Of a stretch of DNA of 64,000 nucleotides, positions 30,609 to 39,072 are shown one piece after another (position 1 is the first letter of the stretch; each line of letters starts with the position of its first letter). A program made the translations under genes and the position numbers. Source of the DNA: an uncultured Caldilineaceae bacterium (GTDB taxonomy: Bacteria > Chloroflexota > Anaerolineae > Caldilineales > Caldilineaceae); NCBI GenBank assembly GCA_951812725.1, contig OX638330.1, forward strand, positions 2,418,001 through 2,482,000, given 5' to 3'. Below the pieces are notes generated by a model. It ran no database searches. It was given only the letters and a program-made list of their open reading frames with translations, and had not been told where the DNA came from.

Positions 30609-31910
30609 CTAGCCCTGTTGTGCAGCGAGGGGGAAGAGGTGCGCGCGCCCAAGCCAAAGGGCCAGCGCGCCTAGTGCAACGGAGAATACCACGCCGCTTG
30701 CCGCAACAGCGACGACGCCGCTAATCGAATAGACGCCGCCCGTCCCAAGGCTGCCGACACCTGACGCGATCGCCACCATCGCCTCGTTGATGCCCTGCAC
30801 GCGCCCCCGTTGCCGCGAGCCCTCCAGCGCGGCCGACAGCAGCGACGAGCCCGCAATATAGCTGAAGTTCCACCCCAGCCCCAGCAGAAAGAGCGAAAGG
30901 AACAGTACCGGCAGCTCAGTCGAAAGCGGCATCATGATCGCGGCCAGTACCTGTGTCAGGGCCCCCGCGAAAATCATGGGCACACGGCCAACTCGCCCCG
31001 CCAGCCAGCCGCTGACGCCAGACAGACCAAACATCCCCAGCGTATGCGCCATCAGGACATAGGATATCTCGGCAGCCTGGTAGTCGGCGCGGTTCATATG
31101 CAGCGGCGTGACCACCATCAGCAGCGTCATCACCAGTTGCCCGAGGGCCATCGCCGCTATCGCCAACTGCACGTCAGGCAGCTTGAGCAGCCGCATGACC
31201 TGCTGCAGCCCCCTGGGCGAGTCATCGTTTGCAGCCTGAGTATCGGGCGAGCCATCCCCTGAGGCTTCCTCCGCCTTGGCAGCATCCCTTTGTCGATCCA
31301 GCAGCGCGGCCAGCTCCTTGGGATCCGGCCGCAGCGCCACCAGCAACAGAATCAGCGCCAGTACCATCAACCCCGCGCCAATCCAGAACGGCCCCACGTG
31401 CTCATGGAAGCCCTGCTGTCTGGCCAGTCCAACGGCAGGCTGCACCAGCAGCGGGCCGCCAACCGCACCTACGGTACCCGCAAAAACGATCAGCCCGATT
31501 ACCTTGGCCTGCTGTGCCAGCGGGAAGATCTCCGCCGCAGCATACCGGGTCTGTTCCAGGGCCGCCCGACCTATGCCCAGCAAAACGGCGCCGCCGAGAA
31601 AGAAGGTCAGTGAGCCGGCGCTGATTGCCGACGCCGAGACGAGCATTCCGAATATCACAAATGAGAGGCCCACGGCCAGCCCGATGCGGCGGCCCGCCTT
31701 ATCGAGCAGCCATCCCAGCGGATAGCCGGCGCCTGCCCGGCCCACCATTGACAGAGCATTGGGAAGCCCGATAAGTTGTACCCGGCCGCTCAGGGAGTAG
31801 GAGATGATTGGAGTCAGCACGAAACTGGCGATCATCGCGGCGCTGTTCAGACTGCTGACGACGAAGAGTGTGATTATTAGCCGCCGCTGAACGCGGGACA
31901 TTGGGATCAT
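30609..31910 (-). CDS. MFS transporter
   Basis: Twelve-helix major facilitator transporter, 433 aa from the chosen start (MIPMSRVQRRLIIT). An open frame runs 49 codons further upstream without membrane or family character, so the ATG at 31910 is preferred; AAGGA lies about 11 bp before it. It has a GRAGAGYPLGWLLDKAGRRIG loop between helices 2 and 3 (MFS motif A-like), a long hydrophilic central loop (about DPKELAALLDRQRDAAKAEE) and a second-half copy GWLAGRVGRVPM. The substrate is unknown; its place among sugar genes suggests uptake or efflux of a sugar or related metabolite. Confidence 0.82.
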   Translation of the reverse strand: MIPMSRVQRRLIITLFVVSSLNSAAMIASFVLTPIISYSLSGRVQLIGLPNALSMVGRAGAGYPLGWLLDKAGRRIGLAVGLSFVIFGMLVSASAISAGSLTFFLGGAVLLGIGRAALEQTRYAAAEIFPLAQQAKVIGLIVFAGTVGAVGGPLLVQPAVGLARQQGFHEHVGPFWIGAGLMVLALILLLVALRPDPKELAALLDRQRDAAKAEEASGDGSPDTQAANDDSPRGLQQVMRLLKLPDVQLAIAAMALGQLVMTLLMVVTPLHMNRADYQAAEISYVLMAHTLGMFGLSGVSGWLAGRVGRVPMIFAGALTQVLAAIMMPLSTELPVLFLSLFLLGLGWNFSYIAGSSLLSAALEGSRQRGRVQGINEAMVAIASGVGSLGTGGVYSISGVVAVAASGVVFSVALGALALWLGRAHLFPLAAQQG

Positions 31911-32458
31911 GGAGTAAGCGTCCTTCACAGGTCTGACCTGCCCCGGCGCTTCGCACACCGGGCTTGACAAGTGCCTGTGTTTGGAGTGGCGTGCTTCGCA
32001 TTGTAAACCGTCATCATGCAAACGGCAATTGCTCTCACTTCTGGCAAATCTCGCCACCGCCGCACCGGATTCTTGCGACTGTCCCCTAACCCATCGACCT
32101 CAGCAAAACTGCATTTTCCGCCTCCGACCCAATATCGAATCAGGACGTGACTTCGTGATCCGGCCCGAATCGGTAAGTGCGCCCACAAGAGACACACACC
32201 AAGGCCGCCCTACGCGGGCTGCAGAGGAGTCCGAATTCAGGTGACAAAGCTCTGGAATATAGGGGCAGATTCTTGCGGCTAAAAGGGGGTTGTGGTACGG
32301 TGCAACCGGTCTGGCCCGTGAACAATCTGATTCGAAAGACAGGGCTGATTCCTCCGCCGCCCGCGACCGAAAACGTTTCGAATAAATCACTGTTCGGCTT
32401 TGGCACCAACGCTCCACTTCCGTAACCCGCCGGTTCTCCAACTGCGAAGGAAAGCACG
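31911..32458. other. 548-bp divergent intergenic region
   Basis: Gap between the divergent MFS gene and the tandem sulfatase-like genes. Short frames here show no family features. No clear promoter, riboswitch or repeat of the MITE family was recognised; the last 60 bp before the ATG are AT-richer (GTTTCGAATAAATCACTG). Confidence 0.3.
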
Positions 32459-33868
32459 ATGGCATCGAACGCAAAACCGAATATCATCCTGTTCGGCATC
32501 GACTCCTTGCGGGCCGATCACATGAGTTGTTACGGTTACCCGCATCTGACCAGCCCTTATCTGGACCGCTTTGCCGCGCAAGGCGTGCTATTCGAAAACA
32601 CGTTCAGCGCCCACATTCCGACCACAAGCGCCTACGCCTCGATGCTGACCGGCATGGACGTCTTCTCAACACAGGTGGTGGCGCTGCGCCATCAGGGCCC
32701 GCTGCGTCCGGAAGTTAAGACGCTGGCGGAGATCCTGCGCGACGAGGGCTACCACACCGTCTGCGTCGGCTTTGACGGCAACCCCAGCAGCCGCGGCTTT
32801 GACGAATACCTGAGTTACAAGGCGTGGGGTTCTTTTGAGGAAGGACGTCTTCCCAAGGCCCAGCTGCTGAACGAGCAGGCGATCCCGGCGATCGATCGCA
32901 TGCTGGCGGACGACAAGCCGTTTTTCCTCTTCCTGCGCCATATGGATCCACACGCCCCTTACCTGCCGCCCGAGCCCTATGAGCGCATGTTTTATCACGG
33001 CGACGAGTGCGATCCCAGCGACAAGTCGATGGAGCCCGTGCTTGCTTTCAAGCCGTTCCGCGACTTTCTGGCCTCGTGGCTGCCGCCTGGCATCACCGAC
33101 AAGGACTATGTGATTGCGCAGTATGACGGTTCGATCGCCTACATGGACGCCGCCATTCAGTCGATCTTTACCGCGCTCGAAGCGCATGGCGTCTACGACG
33201 AGACCATTGTGGCGATAAACGGCGACCATGGGGAAACGCTATACGACCACGAGTGCTGGTTCGATCACCATGGCATTTATGACAACGTGCTGCACGTGCC
33301 GTTGATGCTTCGCTATCCGCCCAAGCTTCCTGCCCATAGGCGCGTGGCCGGCTTCAACCAGCACAAAGACCTGGTACCCACCCTTCTGGATCTGGCCGGC
33401 ATTGACGCCGGAATCGACTTTGACGGTCGTTCCCTTTTGCCGATGGTGGAGGGCAGCGTGGCTTCCCACGAGAGCGAAATTTACATCACCGAGTGCACGT
33501 GGATGCGCAAGCACGGCTGGCGCACGCCCCAGTGGAAACTGATGCTGGCGCTTGAGCCTGATTTCCATTTCAAGCCCCCGGTAGAGCTCTACAACATGGT
33601 GGAAGACCCCGAAGAGAACTGCAACCTCGCCGATGCGTTGCCGGACGTGGTCGCGGCGTTGACCGCCCGCCTGAACGCCTGGGAGAGCGAGCGGGAGTCG
33701 GAAACAGGGCTTCCTAATCCGATTCACCACCAGGGTGACTGGCACGGCCTCAAAGGCGTCGGCCCGTTCACCAGCTCGCAGCAAGCATACGATTCTCTCT
33801 ACATCGGCGACGCCAGCGCTGCCAGGCGACTCCAGGCCAAGTCGCGCGAAGCCGAAGAGAAGGAATAA
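32459..33868 (+). CDS. Sulfatase-superfamily protein lacking the CxPSR motif (1)
   Basis: 469-aa alkaline-phosphatase-superfamily protein with a sulfatase-like fold. It starts PNIILFGIDSLRADHMSCYG (metal Asp15) and keeps RHMDPHAPY, NGDHGETLYDH (metal Asp/His) and HKDLVPTLLDLAG. Where sulfatases have C-x-P-S-R it reads T55-T-S-A-Y (HIPTTSAYASMLTG), so no formylglycine can form; Thr in this place is the nucleophile of NPP-type phosphodiesterases. It may therefore be a phosphodiester or phosphonate hydrolase, or an inactive homologue. The next gene is a close tandem paralogue 16 bp downstream. No signal peptide. Confidence 0.85.
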   Translation: MASNAKPNIILFGIDSLRADHMSCYGYPHLTSPYLDRFAAQGVLFENTFSAHIPTTSAYASMLTGMDVFSTQVVALRHQGPLRPEVKTLAEILRDEGYHTVCVGFDGNPSSRGFDEYLSYKAWGSFEEGRLPKAQLLNEQAIPAIDRMLADDKPFFLFLRHMDPHAPYLPPEPYERMFYHGDECDPSDKSMEPVLAFKPFRDFLASWLPPGITDKDYVIAQYDGSIAYMDAAIQSIFTALEAHGVYDETIVAINGDHGETLYDHECWFDHHGIYDNVLHVPLMLRYPPKLPAHRRVAGFNQHKDLVPTLLDLAGIDAGIDFDGRSLLPMVEGSVASHESEIYITECTWMRKHGWRTPQWKLMLALEPDFHFKPPVELYNMVEDPEENCNLADALPDVVAALTARLNAWESERESETGLPNPIHHQGDWHGLKGVGPFTSSQQAYDSLYIGDASAARRLQAKSREAEEKE

Positions 33869-33884
33869 GAGCAAGGTATCCACA

Positions 33885-35291
33885 ATGGCTTCGTCCGCGA
33901 AACCGAACATTGTAATTCTCGGCATCGACTCGCTGCGGGCCGACCATCTTAGTTGCTACGGCTACGACCGGCTCACCAGCCCGCACCTGGACCGCTTTGC
34001 TTCCCAGGGCGTACTCTTCGAGAACACATTCAGCCCCCATATCCCGACGACCAGCGCTTACTGTATGATGCTGACTGGTATGGATATCTTCACCACACAG
34101 TTGGTGGCGCATCGCCCCAAAGGCCCGCTGCGGGCGCAGGTGAAGACACTGCCTGAAATCCTGCGGGAGCAGGGCTATAGCACGGTCTCGGTCGGTTTTT
34201 CGGGCAGAGCCAGCAGTCGGGGCTTCGACGAATATCTCAACTTCACGCAGATGGGCAGCTGGTCGCAGGGCCGAGTACCCAAGGCCCAGAGGCTGAACGA
34301 GTTGGCACTGCCTGCGCTCGACAGCCTGGTGGCCGCTGACAAACCGTTCTTTCTCTTTCTGCGCCACATGGATCCCCATTCGCCCTACCTGCCGCCGCAG
34401 CCGTTTGAGCGCATGTTCTACCACGGGGATGAGTGCGACGCGGCCAACCGGTCGATGGACGCGGTCTTCGCGTTCGAGCCGTTCAAGCATACCCTCATTG
34501 ACATGTTGCCGCCGGGAATCAGCGACAGGGAATATGTGAACGCCCAGTATGACGGCGCGATCGCTTATTTGGACGCGTGCGTCCAGTCGATATTCACCGC
34601 GCTCGAAGCGCACGGACTCTTCGACGAGACAGTTGTGGCAATCACGGGCGACCACGGCGAAGAGCTCGACGAACATGGATACTGGTACGATCACCACGGC
34701 CTCTATGACAATGTGCTTCACGTGCCTTTGATGTTGCGCTACCCGCCCAAGCTGCAGTCGGGTAGGCGCGTGGCCGGTTACAACCACCATAAAGACCTGG
34801 TCCCTACGATCCTCGAACTCGCGGAAATCGACGCGGGCATCAGTTTCGACGGTCGCTCGTTGCTGCCAATGATCGAGGGCGAGGTTGCGTCGCACGCGAG
34901 CGAATTCTATATCACCGAGTGCGCGTGGATGCGCAAACACGGCTGGCGCACGCCGCAGTGGAAGCTGATCCGCGCGCTCGAACCGGATTTTCACTTTATG
35001 CCGCCGGTCGAGCTTTACAATTTGGTCGAAGATCCTGAGGAGAAATTCAATATTGCAGAGGAGCTGCCTGACGTGGTGGCAGCGCTCACGGCTCGCCTGG
35101 AGGCGTGGGTGAGCAAAAGGGAGGCCGAGGCCGGGCTGCCCAATCCCATCCATCACCAACCTGGGTGGCACGATGTCGAGGGTATCGACTATTTCACCAG
35201 CTCGCAGCAAGCCTATGATAATCTGCGCATTGGCCGGCCCAGTGTAGAGGCGTTGCGGCGGGAGCGTTCGCAAATGCGTTCAGCAGGATAG
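33885..35291 (+). CDS. Sulfatase-superfamily protein lacking the CxPSR motif (2)
   Basis: 468-aa tandem paralogue of the preceding gene; most blocks are alike (GIDSLRADHLSCYGY, FFLFLRHMDPHSPYLPP, WMRKHGWRTPQWKL, PNPIHHQ). The nucleophile position is again Thr55 (HIPTTSAYCMMLTG), so both copies share the loss of CxPSR. The open frame reaches back into the first gene, but the ATG at 33885 gives an N-terminus matching the paralogue (MASSAKPNIVILGIDSLRAD). The 16-bp gap shows one operon. Conserved metal residues (Asp15, GDHGEELDEHG) argue that it is active. Same alternatives as for copy 1. Confidence 0.85.
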   Translation: MASSAKPNIVILGIDSLRADHLSCYGYDRLTSPHLDRFASQGVLFENTFSPHIPTTSAYCMMLTGMDIFTTQLVAHRPKGPLRAQVKTLPEILREQGYSTVSVGFSGRASSRGFDEYLNFTQMGSWSQGRVPKAQRLNELALPALDSLVAADKPFFLFLRHMDPHSPYLPPQPFERMFYHGDECDAANRSMDAVFAFEPFKHTLIDMLPPGISDREYVNAQYDGAIAYLDACVQSIFTALEAHGLFDETVVAITGDHGEELDEHGYWYDHHGLYDNVLHVPLMLRYPPKLQSGRRVAGYNHHKDLVPTILELAEIDAGISFDGRSLLPMIEGEVASHASEFYITECAWMRKHGWRTPQWKLIRALEPDFHFMPPVELYNLVEDPEEKFNIAEELPDVVAALTARLEAWVSKREAEAGLPNPIHHQPGWHDVEGIDYFTSSQQAYDNLRIGRPSVEALRRERSQMRSAG

Positions 35292-35376
35292 AAGGCACAA
35301 ACCCAGACGATAGGGACAGGGCGGCAAGAGTCAGACTAGCTGGCCCGCCTGATCGATTCACAATGGAGCGAGATTC

Positions 35377-36174
35377 ATGAAACTTGGCGCAAATTCAGTC
35401 CTGTTCGGCGGTTTCGACCTGGAGACCTCTTTCCGCTGTATCGCCATGGCTGGATACGACGGCATCGAGGTGGCCGCAATCGACGCGATGGCCCAGCATC
35501 TTGTATTGGACCGATGGCAAGAGATAGCGCCGGAGATCAAGCAGCTGGCACAGACCTACGAACTGGAACTGCTGGCAATGGAACAGCCTAGTCGCGATCG
35601 TGACCTGATGGAGAAGGCGATGCAGGCGGCGGTGGCGTGCGGCATTCCGATCGTCAACTGCGGGCCGGGGGGTGAGAGCGGCGACGAAGAGAGCCTGGTG
35701 CAAACCATCGACGAGTTAGGGGAACTCTCACTGAGGGCCGAAAAGTACGGTGTGACCTTATGCGTGAAGGCGCACGTCGGCGCCAGCATCTTTGACACGC
35801 CGACAACGTTGCGGGCGATGGAGGCGATCAACTCCCCCAACTTTGGCATTGACATGGACCCGTCGCATATTTACCGCGCCGACGAAAATCCTGTAGACGC
35901 GATCGCCGCCGTGATCAGCCGCGTCAAGCACGTTCATATTCGCGACTGCAAGGGACGCCAGCAGGGGCCGGGCAAGCCGGAGCTGCAGGCAAACGGACGC
36001 GGCGACATCGACCTGGTGGGATACGTCAGCGTCCTGCACGAGAACGGCTACGACGGCCCTCTGAATCTGGAGGTGATCGGCGCGCGCGAGTACAGCCTCG
36101 AGCAGTGCTGCACCATCGCTGCCGAGAGCCGCGGTCACATGCAGGCATGTCTGCAAGCGTGCGGCGCGCGTTAA
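35377..36174 (+). CDS. Sugar phosphate isomerase/epimerase-like TIM-barrel protein
   Basis: 265-aa AP_endonuc_2-type barrel. Candidate metal ligands: Asp in GIDMDPSHIY, His in HVHIRDCKG and Glu in LNLEVIG. At the first ligand position, where many members have Glu, it reads CVKAHVG, so the metal site may be altered. GGAG lies about 9 bp before the ATG. It follows the tandem sulfatase-like genes by 85 bp and precedes a PhyH dioxygenase, which suggests a shared catabolic operon. The substrate is unknown. Confidence 0.8.
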   Translation: MKLGANSVLFGGFDLETSFRCIAMAGYDGIEVAAIDAMAQHLVLDRWQEIAPEIKQLAQTYELELLAMEQPSRDRDLMEKAMQAAVACGIPIVNCGPGGESGDEESLVQTIDELGELSLRAEKYGVTLCVKAHVGASIFDTPTTLRAMEAINSPNFGIDMDPSHIYRADENPVDAIAAVISRVKHVHIRDCKGRQQGPGKPELQANGRGDIDLVGYVSVLHENGYDGPLNLEVIGAREYSLEQCCTIAAESRGHMQACLQACGAR

Positions 36175-36196
36175 GTTGGCCTGACTGTTTCCTTAT

Positions 36197-36221
36197 CCGC
36201 CACGACAGGCGGTTTGTTTGT
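36197..36221 (+). terminator. Putative intrinsic terminator
   Basis: Short stem CCGCC-acgaca-GGCGG followed by TTTGTTTGT, 22 bp after the isomerase stop and upstream of the next ribosome-binding site. The stem is only 5 bp, so it may be leaky or attenuating. Confidence 0.5.
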
Positions 36222-36258
36222 CATTTTCAAATGTCACACCTTTAATGAGGAGAGGTCC

Positions 36259-37047
36259 ATGCTCACTTCAGCACAGATTGAACAGTTTCATGCCGACGGA
36301 TTCCTGAATGGCGGGCAGGTCCTGAACAGCGACGAGGTCGAGACTCTACGCGAAGAAGTGATGCGCGTCATTGACGACCGCGAGCGAGAGGACATTCCGC
36401 AGCCCGTTCATGTGCGCAACATGAGCCGCGACGACAGCAAGGCAGTGTGGCAGATCGTCAATATCTGGGAGGCGAGCAAGCCCTTTCGGGACCTGATCAG
36501 CCGCACAGACATCACGACCGGCATCGCGCAACTGACCGGCGCCAGCGAGCTTCGCATCTGGCACGATCAGATTCAGTACAAGCCGGCGCAGACAGGGGGC
36601 ACGACACACTGGCACCAGGACGCCCCCTTCTGGCCGATCATCAGGCCGATGACGGAAGTGACCGCCTGGGTGGCGTTGGACGACGCCGACGAATCCAACG
36701 GCTGCATGTCGATGGTTCGAGGCTCGCATCAGTGGGGCAACAACATCGAATATCTGCAGAAGCTGGAAGAGATCGATGCGATGCCGACGGAGCACCAGGG
36801 CCAGGCGCTACAGGTGGCGAGCTGTCCGGTAAAGATGGGCGAAGTCCACTTTCATCACTCGCTCACGTGGCATGGCTCTCACGACAACCACAGCGACCGC
36901 CCGCGGAGGGCGATTGCATTGCATTATATGACGAACGAGACCTATTTCGTTGCCAGCGGCGAGCATGTCATGAAAAAGTTCGTAGAGGTCGATGACGGCG
37001 AACAGATGCGGGGCAAGCATTTCCCGCAGGTATATCCGAACGGCTGA
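36259..37047 (+). CDS. Phytanoyl-CoA dioxygenase family protein (2)
   Basis: 262-aa Fe(II)/2-oxoglutarate dioxygenase. Iron ligands H-x-D in THWHQDAPFW and distal His in LTWHGSHDNHSDRPR, the Arg of which would bind 2-oxoglutarate. The ATG at 36259 is chosen over an in-frame codon at 36214 because GAGGAGAGG lies immediately upstream and the family start LTSAQIEQFHADGFL follows. Substrate unknown. It is followed by a Gfo/Idh/MocA oxidoreductase on the same strand, the pairing seen again at 60-62 kb. Confidence 0.87.
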   Translation: MLTSAQIEQFHADGFLNGGQVLNSDEVETLREEVMRVIDDREREDIPQPVHVRNMSRDDSKAVWQIVNIWEASKPFRDLISRTDITTGIAQLTGASELRIWHDQIQYKPAQTGGTTHWHQDAPFWPIIRPMTEVTAWVALDDADESNGCMSMVRGSHQWGNNIEYLQKLEEIDAMPTEHQGQALQVASCPVKMGEVHFHHSLTWHGSHDNHSDRPRRAIALHYMTNETYFVASGEHVMKKFVEVDDGEQMRGKHFPQVYPNG

Positions 37048-37156
37048 ACGCCCCCTAAATTGACTGCCAGGCGGCTGCGAATGCACGTCTGTCAGGCTGG
37101 TCTTACGTGCGAGAAACGGGAAGAACTGACGCCATAATGTGAGCGGAGATCGTTAC

Positions 37157-38422
37157 ATGGTCCGAATCGGTATTGTCGGCTGCGGCCGCATTCTTAACGC
37201 CCATCTTCAAGGCTACCGGCTTCTGCGGGAGGCTGGAATAGACGACTTCAGAATCACCGCGTTGTGCGCCCGCAAAGAGGACGACGCGCTGATGTTTCGC
37301 AAGCGGGGCGAAGGTCCGACGCCGCGCGCGGCGGTGCTGGCGCCGGAGACGGGGGATCCGCTGGCTGCGCCTCACATCTATCTGGACGAGTTTCAACCGG
37401 ACACGGATGTTGCTGTCTTCACGGACTATAGAGAGATGATAGCGGCGGGCGTGGTCGATGCGGTCAATGATTTCACGACGCTGTCGATGCACCATCAGAT
37501 CGGGGCAGCCGCGTTTGACGCCGGACTGCACCTGCTGGTGCAGAAGCCGCTGGCGATCTCCGTTGCCGCGGGCCGCCTACTCGTGGAAAGGGCCAAGGCA
37601 GAAGGATTGACGCTCGGCTTGTTCGAAAACGTACGCCAGTCGGCGGGTACGCGAGCGGCTGCGTGGGCCATTCGTCAGGGCCTGATCGGCGACCTGCAAC
37701 TGGCGTTGTTGGGCGGGATCGGCGGGCTTTGGTCGCCGGACAAGATCGTGGGGGAAACGCCATGGCGTCATCGTAAGCTCGAAGGCGCGGGCGGCGGCGC
37801 GATTGATATCGGCGTGCACGTCATGCACATGATCCGTTACATCTGCGGCGAAGTGGCGGCTGTGAGCGGCACTGTGCGCACGTTCGAGCCGACGCGCTAT
37901 CTGTACGGTGATCCCACGGCGGGGCTGGAAGTTGAGGCGAATGTGGACGACACCTATCTGGCGACTGTCACGTGCGAGGGCGGTGCGCTGGCGCAGCTCA
38001 TGTGGTCCTGGGGGGGTCACGGTGAGGAGACTGCGATTCCCGGGGCGCCGGTTTTCTATGGCAGTGAAGGGTGCATAAAGGGCGGAGAAATAATCTCTGA
38101 CAGTGGCAGCCGCAGCAATCTGCAGGACACATTCTGGGCCGAAGCTGACCCGGCCCTGCTGGACGTCCAGTTTCCGAAGGTGGGACCGAGCGAGACGCGG
38201 CTGACGGATCCCTTTGCCATCCAGCAGTATGACTGGCTGGATGCCATCGCCCGCGGTGGCCAGCCGGAGACTGATGGGGAAGAGGGCCTGCGTGACCTGG
38301 CGGCTGCATTTGGAATGATTGAATCTTCGCAGCTAGAGCGTACAGTCACATTGGCTGAGTTGTTGTCAGGCGAAGTAAAGGGCTACCAGCAGGAGATCGA
38401 CGACCATTTCGGGTTGGCATAG
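37157..38422 (+). CDS. Gfo/Idh/MocA family oxidoreductase (1)
   Basis: 421-aa NAD(P)-dependent sugar or inositol dehydrogenase-like protein. N-terminal Rossmann fold starts VRIGIVGCGRILNAH; the usual EKP motif reads QKP (LLVQKPLAIS); C-terminal substrate half has GGGAIDIGVHVMHMIRYICG with the conserved Asp and His. The ATG at 37157 has GGAG 9 bp upstream and is preferred to a GTG six codons earlier. It is longer than the usual 330-390 aa, with an insertion between the first strands (residues about 40-75). Substrate unknown. Confidence 0.85.
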   Translation: MVRIGIVGCGRILNAHLQGYRLLREAGIDDFRITALCARKEDDALMFRKRGEGPTPRAAVLAPETGDPLAAPHIYLDEFQPDTDVAVFTDYREMIAAGVVDAVNDFTTLSMHHQIGAAAFDAGLHLLVQKPLAISVAAGRLLVERAKAEGLTLGLFENVRQSAGTRAAAWAIRQGLIGDLQLALLGGIGGLWSPDKIVGETPWRHRKLEGAGGGAIDIGVHVMHMIRYICGEVAAVSGTVRTFEPTRYLYGDPTAGLEVEANVDDTYLATVTCEGGALAQLMWSWGGHGEETAIPGAPVFYGSEGCIKGGEIISDSGSRSNLQDTFWAEADPALLDVQFPKVGPSETRLTDPFAIQQYDWLDAIARGGQPETDGEEGLRDLAAAFGMIESSQLERTVTLAELLSGEVKGYQQEIDDHFGLA

Positions 38423-38443
38423 GCGAATCTGCCCAAGACAGTG

Positions 38444-38647
38444 ATGTCCACCGCTAGCTACGCAAAGATTGTGGAATGGTCTGAGGAAGATCAGTGCTAT
38501 GTTGGAAGTTGTCCCGAGCTCTTCTATGGGGGCTGCCACGGTGACGACGAGAAGAAGGTGTTCATAGAATTGTGTCGAATTGTAGAAGATATAGTTGAGA
38601 CATACATTAGGGACGGGATGCCCCTGCCGTCACCGACTTGCGGCTAA
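38444..38647 (+). CDS. HicB-like small protein, orphan antitoxin-type
   Basis: 67 aa with the HicB-fold start YAKIVEWSEEDQCYVGSCPEL and the following G-C-H-GDDE-K block. HicB proteins normally neutralise a HicA mRNA-cleaving toxin; no HicA frame is visible on either side, and there is no C-terminal DNA-binding domain, so this is an orphan whose role is unclear. ATG at 38444 (a GTG directly before it is possible), 21 bp after the oxidoreductase stop. The target duplication of a mobile element begins 7 bp after its stop. Confidence 0.75.
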   Translation: MSTASYAKIVEWSEEDQCYVGSCPELFYGGCHGDDEKKVFIELCRIVEDIVETYIRDGMPLPSPTCG

Positions 38648-38662
38648 GATTATGCAAACAGG

Positions 38663-38948
38663 GTAACTACAAAGCCACAGTAGTTGACCAGCCTGTCATT
38701 CCTGGAACCATTCAGGCTCCTGGTGACGCAACTGGTGTACAGCGGCCGCCATGCTCGCCAGCCGACACGATGCGAAGAAGGCACACGGTGGGTGAGGCAT
38801 GTTTTTGTAGGGGGGCGTTGCGGGGGCGCAGCCCCTGCACAAGGGAGGGCGCCTGCGCCCGACCGCCCATATGACAATCATGAGGGGAGAACGAACACCT
38901 TTGCTCGCCTCGGTGAGGGTTGCGAATCTGTTGCGGCTGAGTAGTTAC
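38663..38948 (+). mobile_element. MITE-like element, copy 4 (shortest, best preserved)
   Basis: A 286-bp non-coding element with a perfect 8-bp target duplication, CAAACAGG, at 38655-38662 and 38949-38956. Left end GTAACTACAAAGCCACA; reverse complement of the right end GTAACTACTCAGCCGCA (14 of 17 match). Left module as in copy 1 (GTTGACCAGCC, GGAACCATTCAGGCT, GGTGACGCAACTGG). The core (38786-38868) has the paired variant GGGCGC-ct-GCGCCC. Probably the cleanest reference copy for defining the family. Confidence 0.92.
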
Positions 38949-39072
38949 CAAACAGGAATTTAGCCGTTGCTCGGGAGTTGGGCAGGCAGAGCATTTTGCC
39001 TTAGTTCAGAATTCAAGAATCTCCAGGAATTATTTTATCCAGTCTTGGAAGTCGAGACAGGGAGAGGTCCAG

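Noticed and set aside
33768..35273. 501-aa minus-strand frame opposite the second sulfatase-like gene
   Set aside because: Antisense shadow; a similar shadow opposite the paralogue shows that it follows from the sense sequence.
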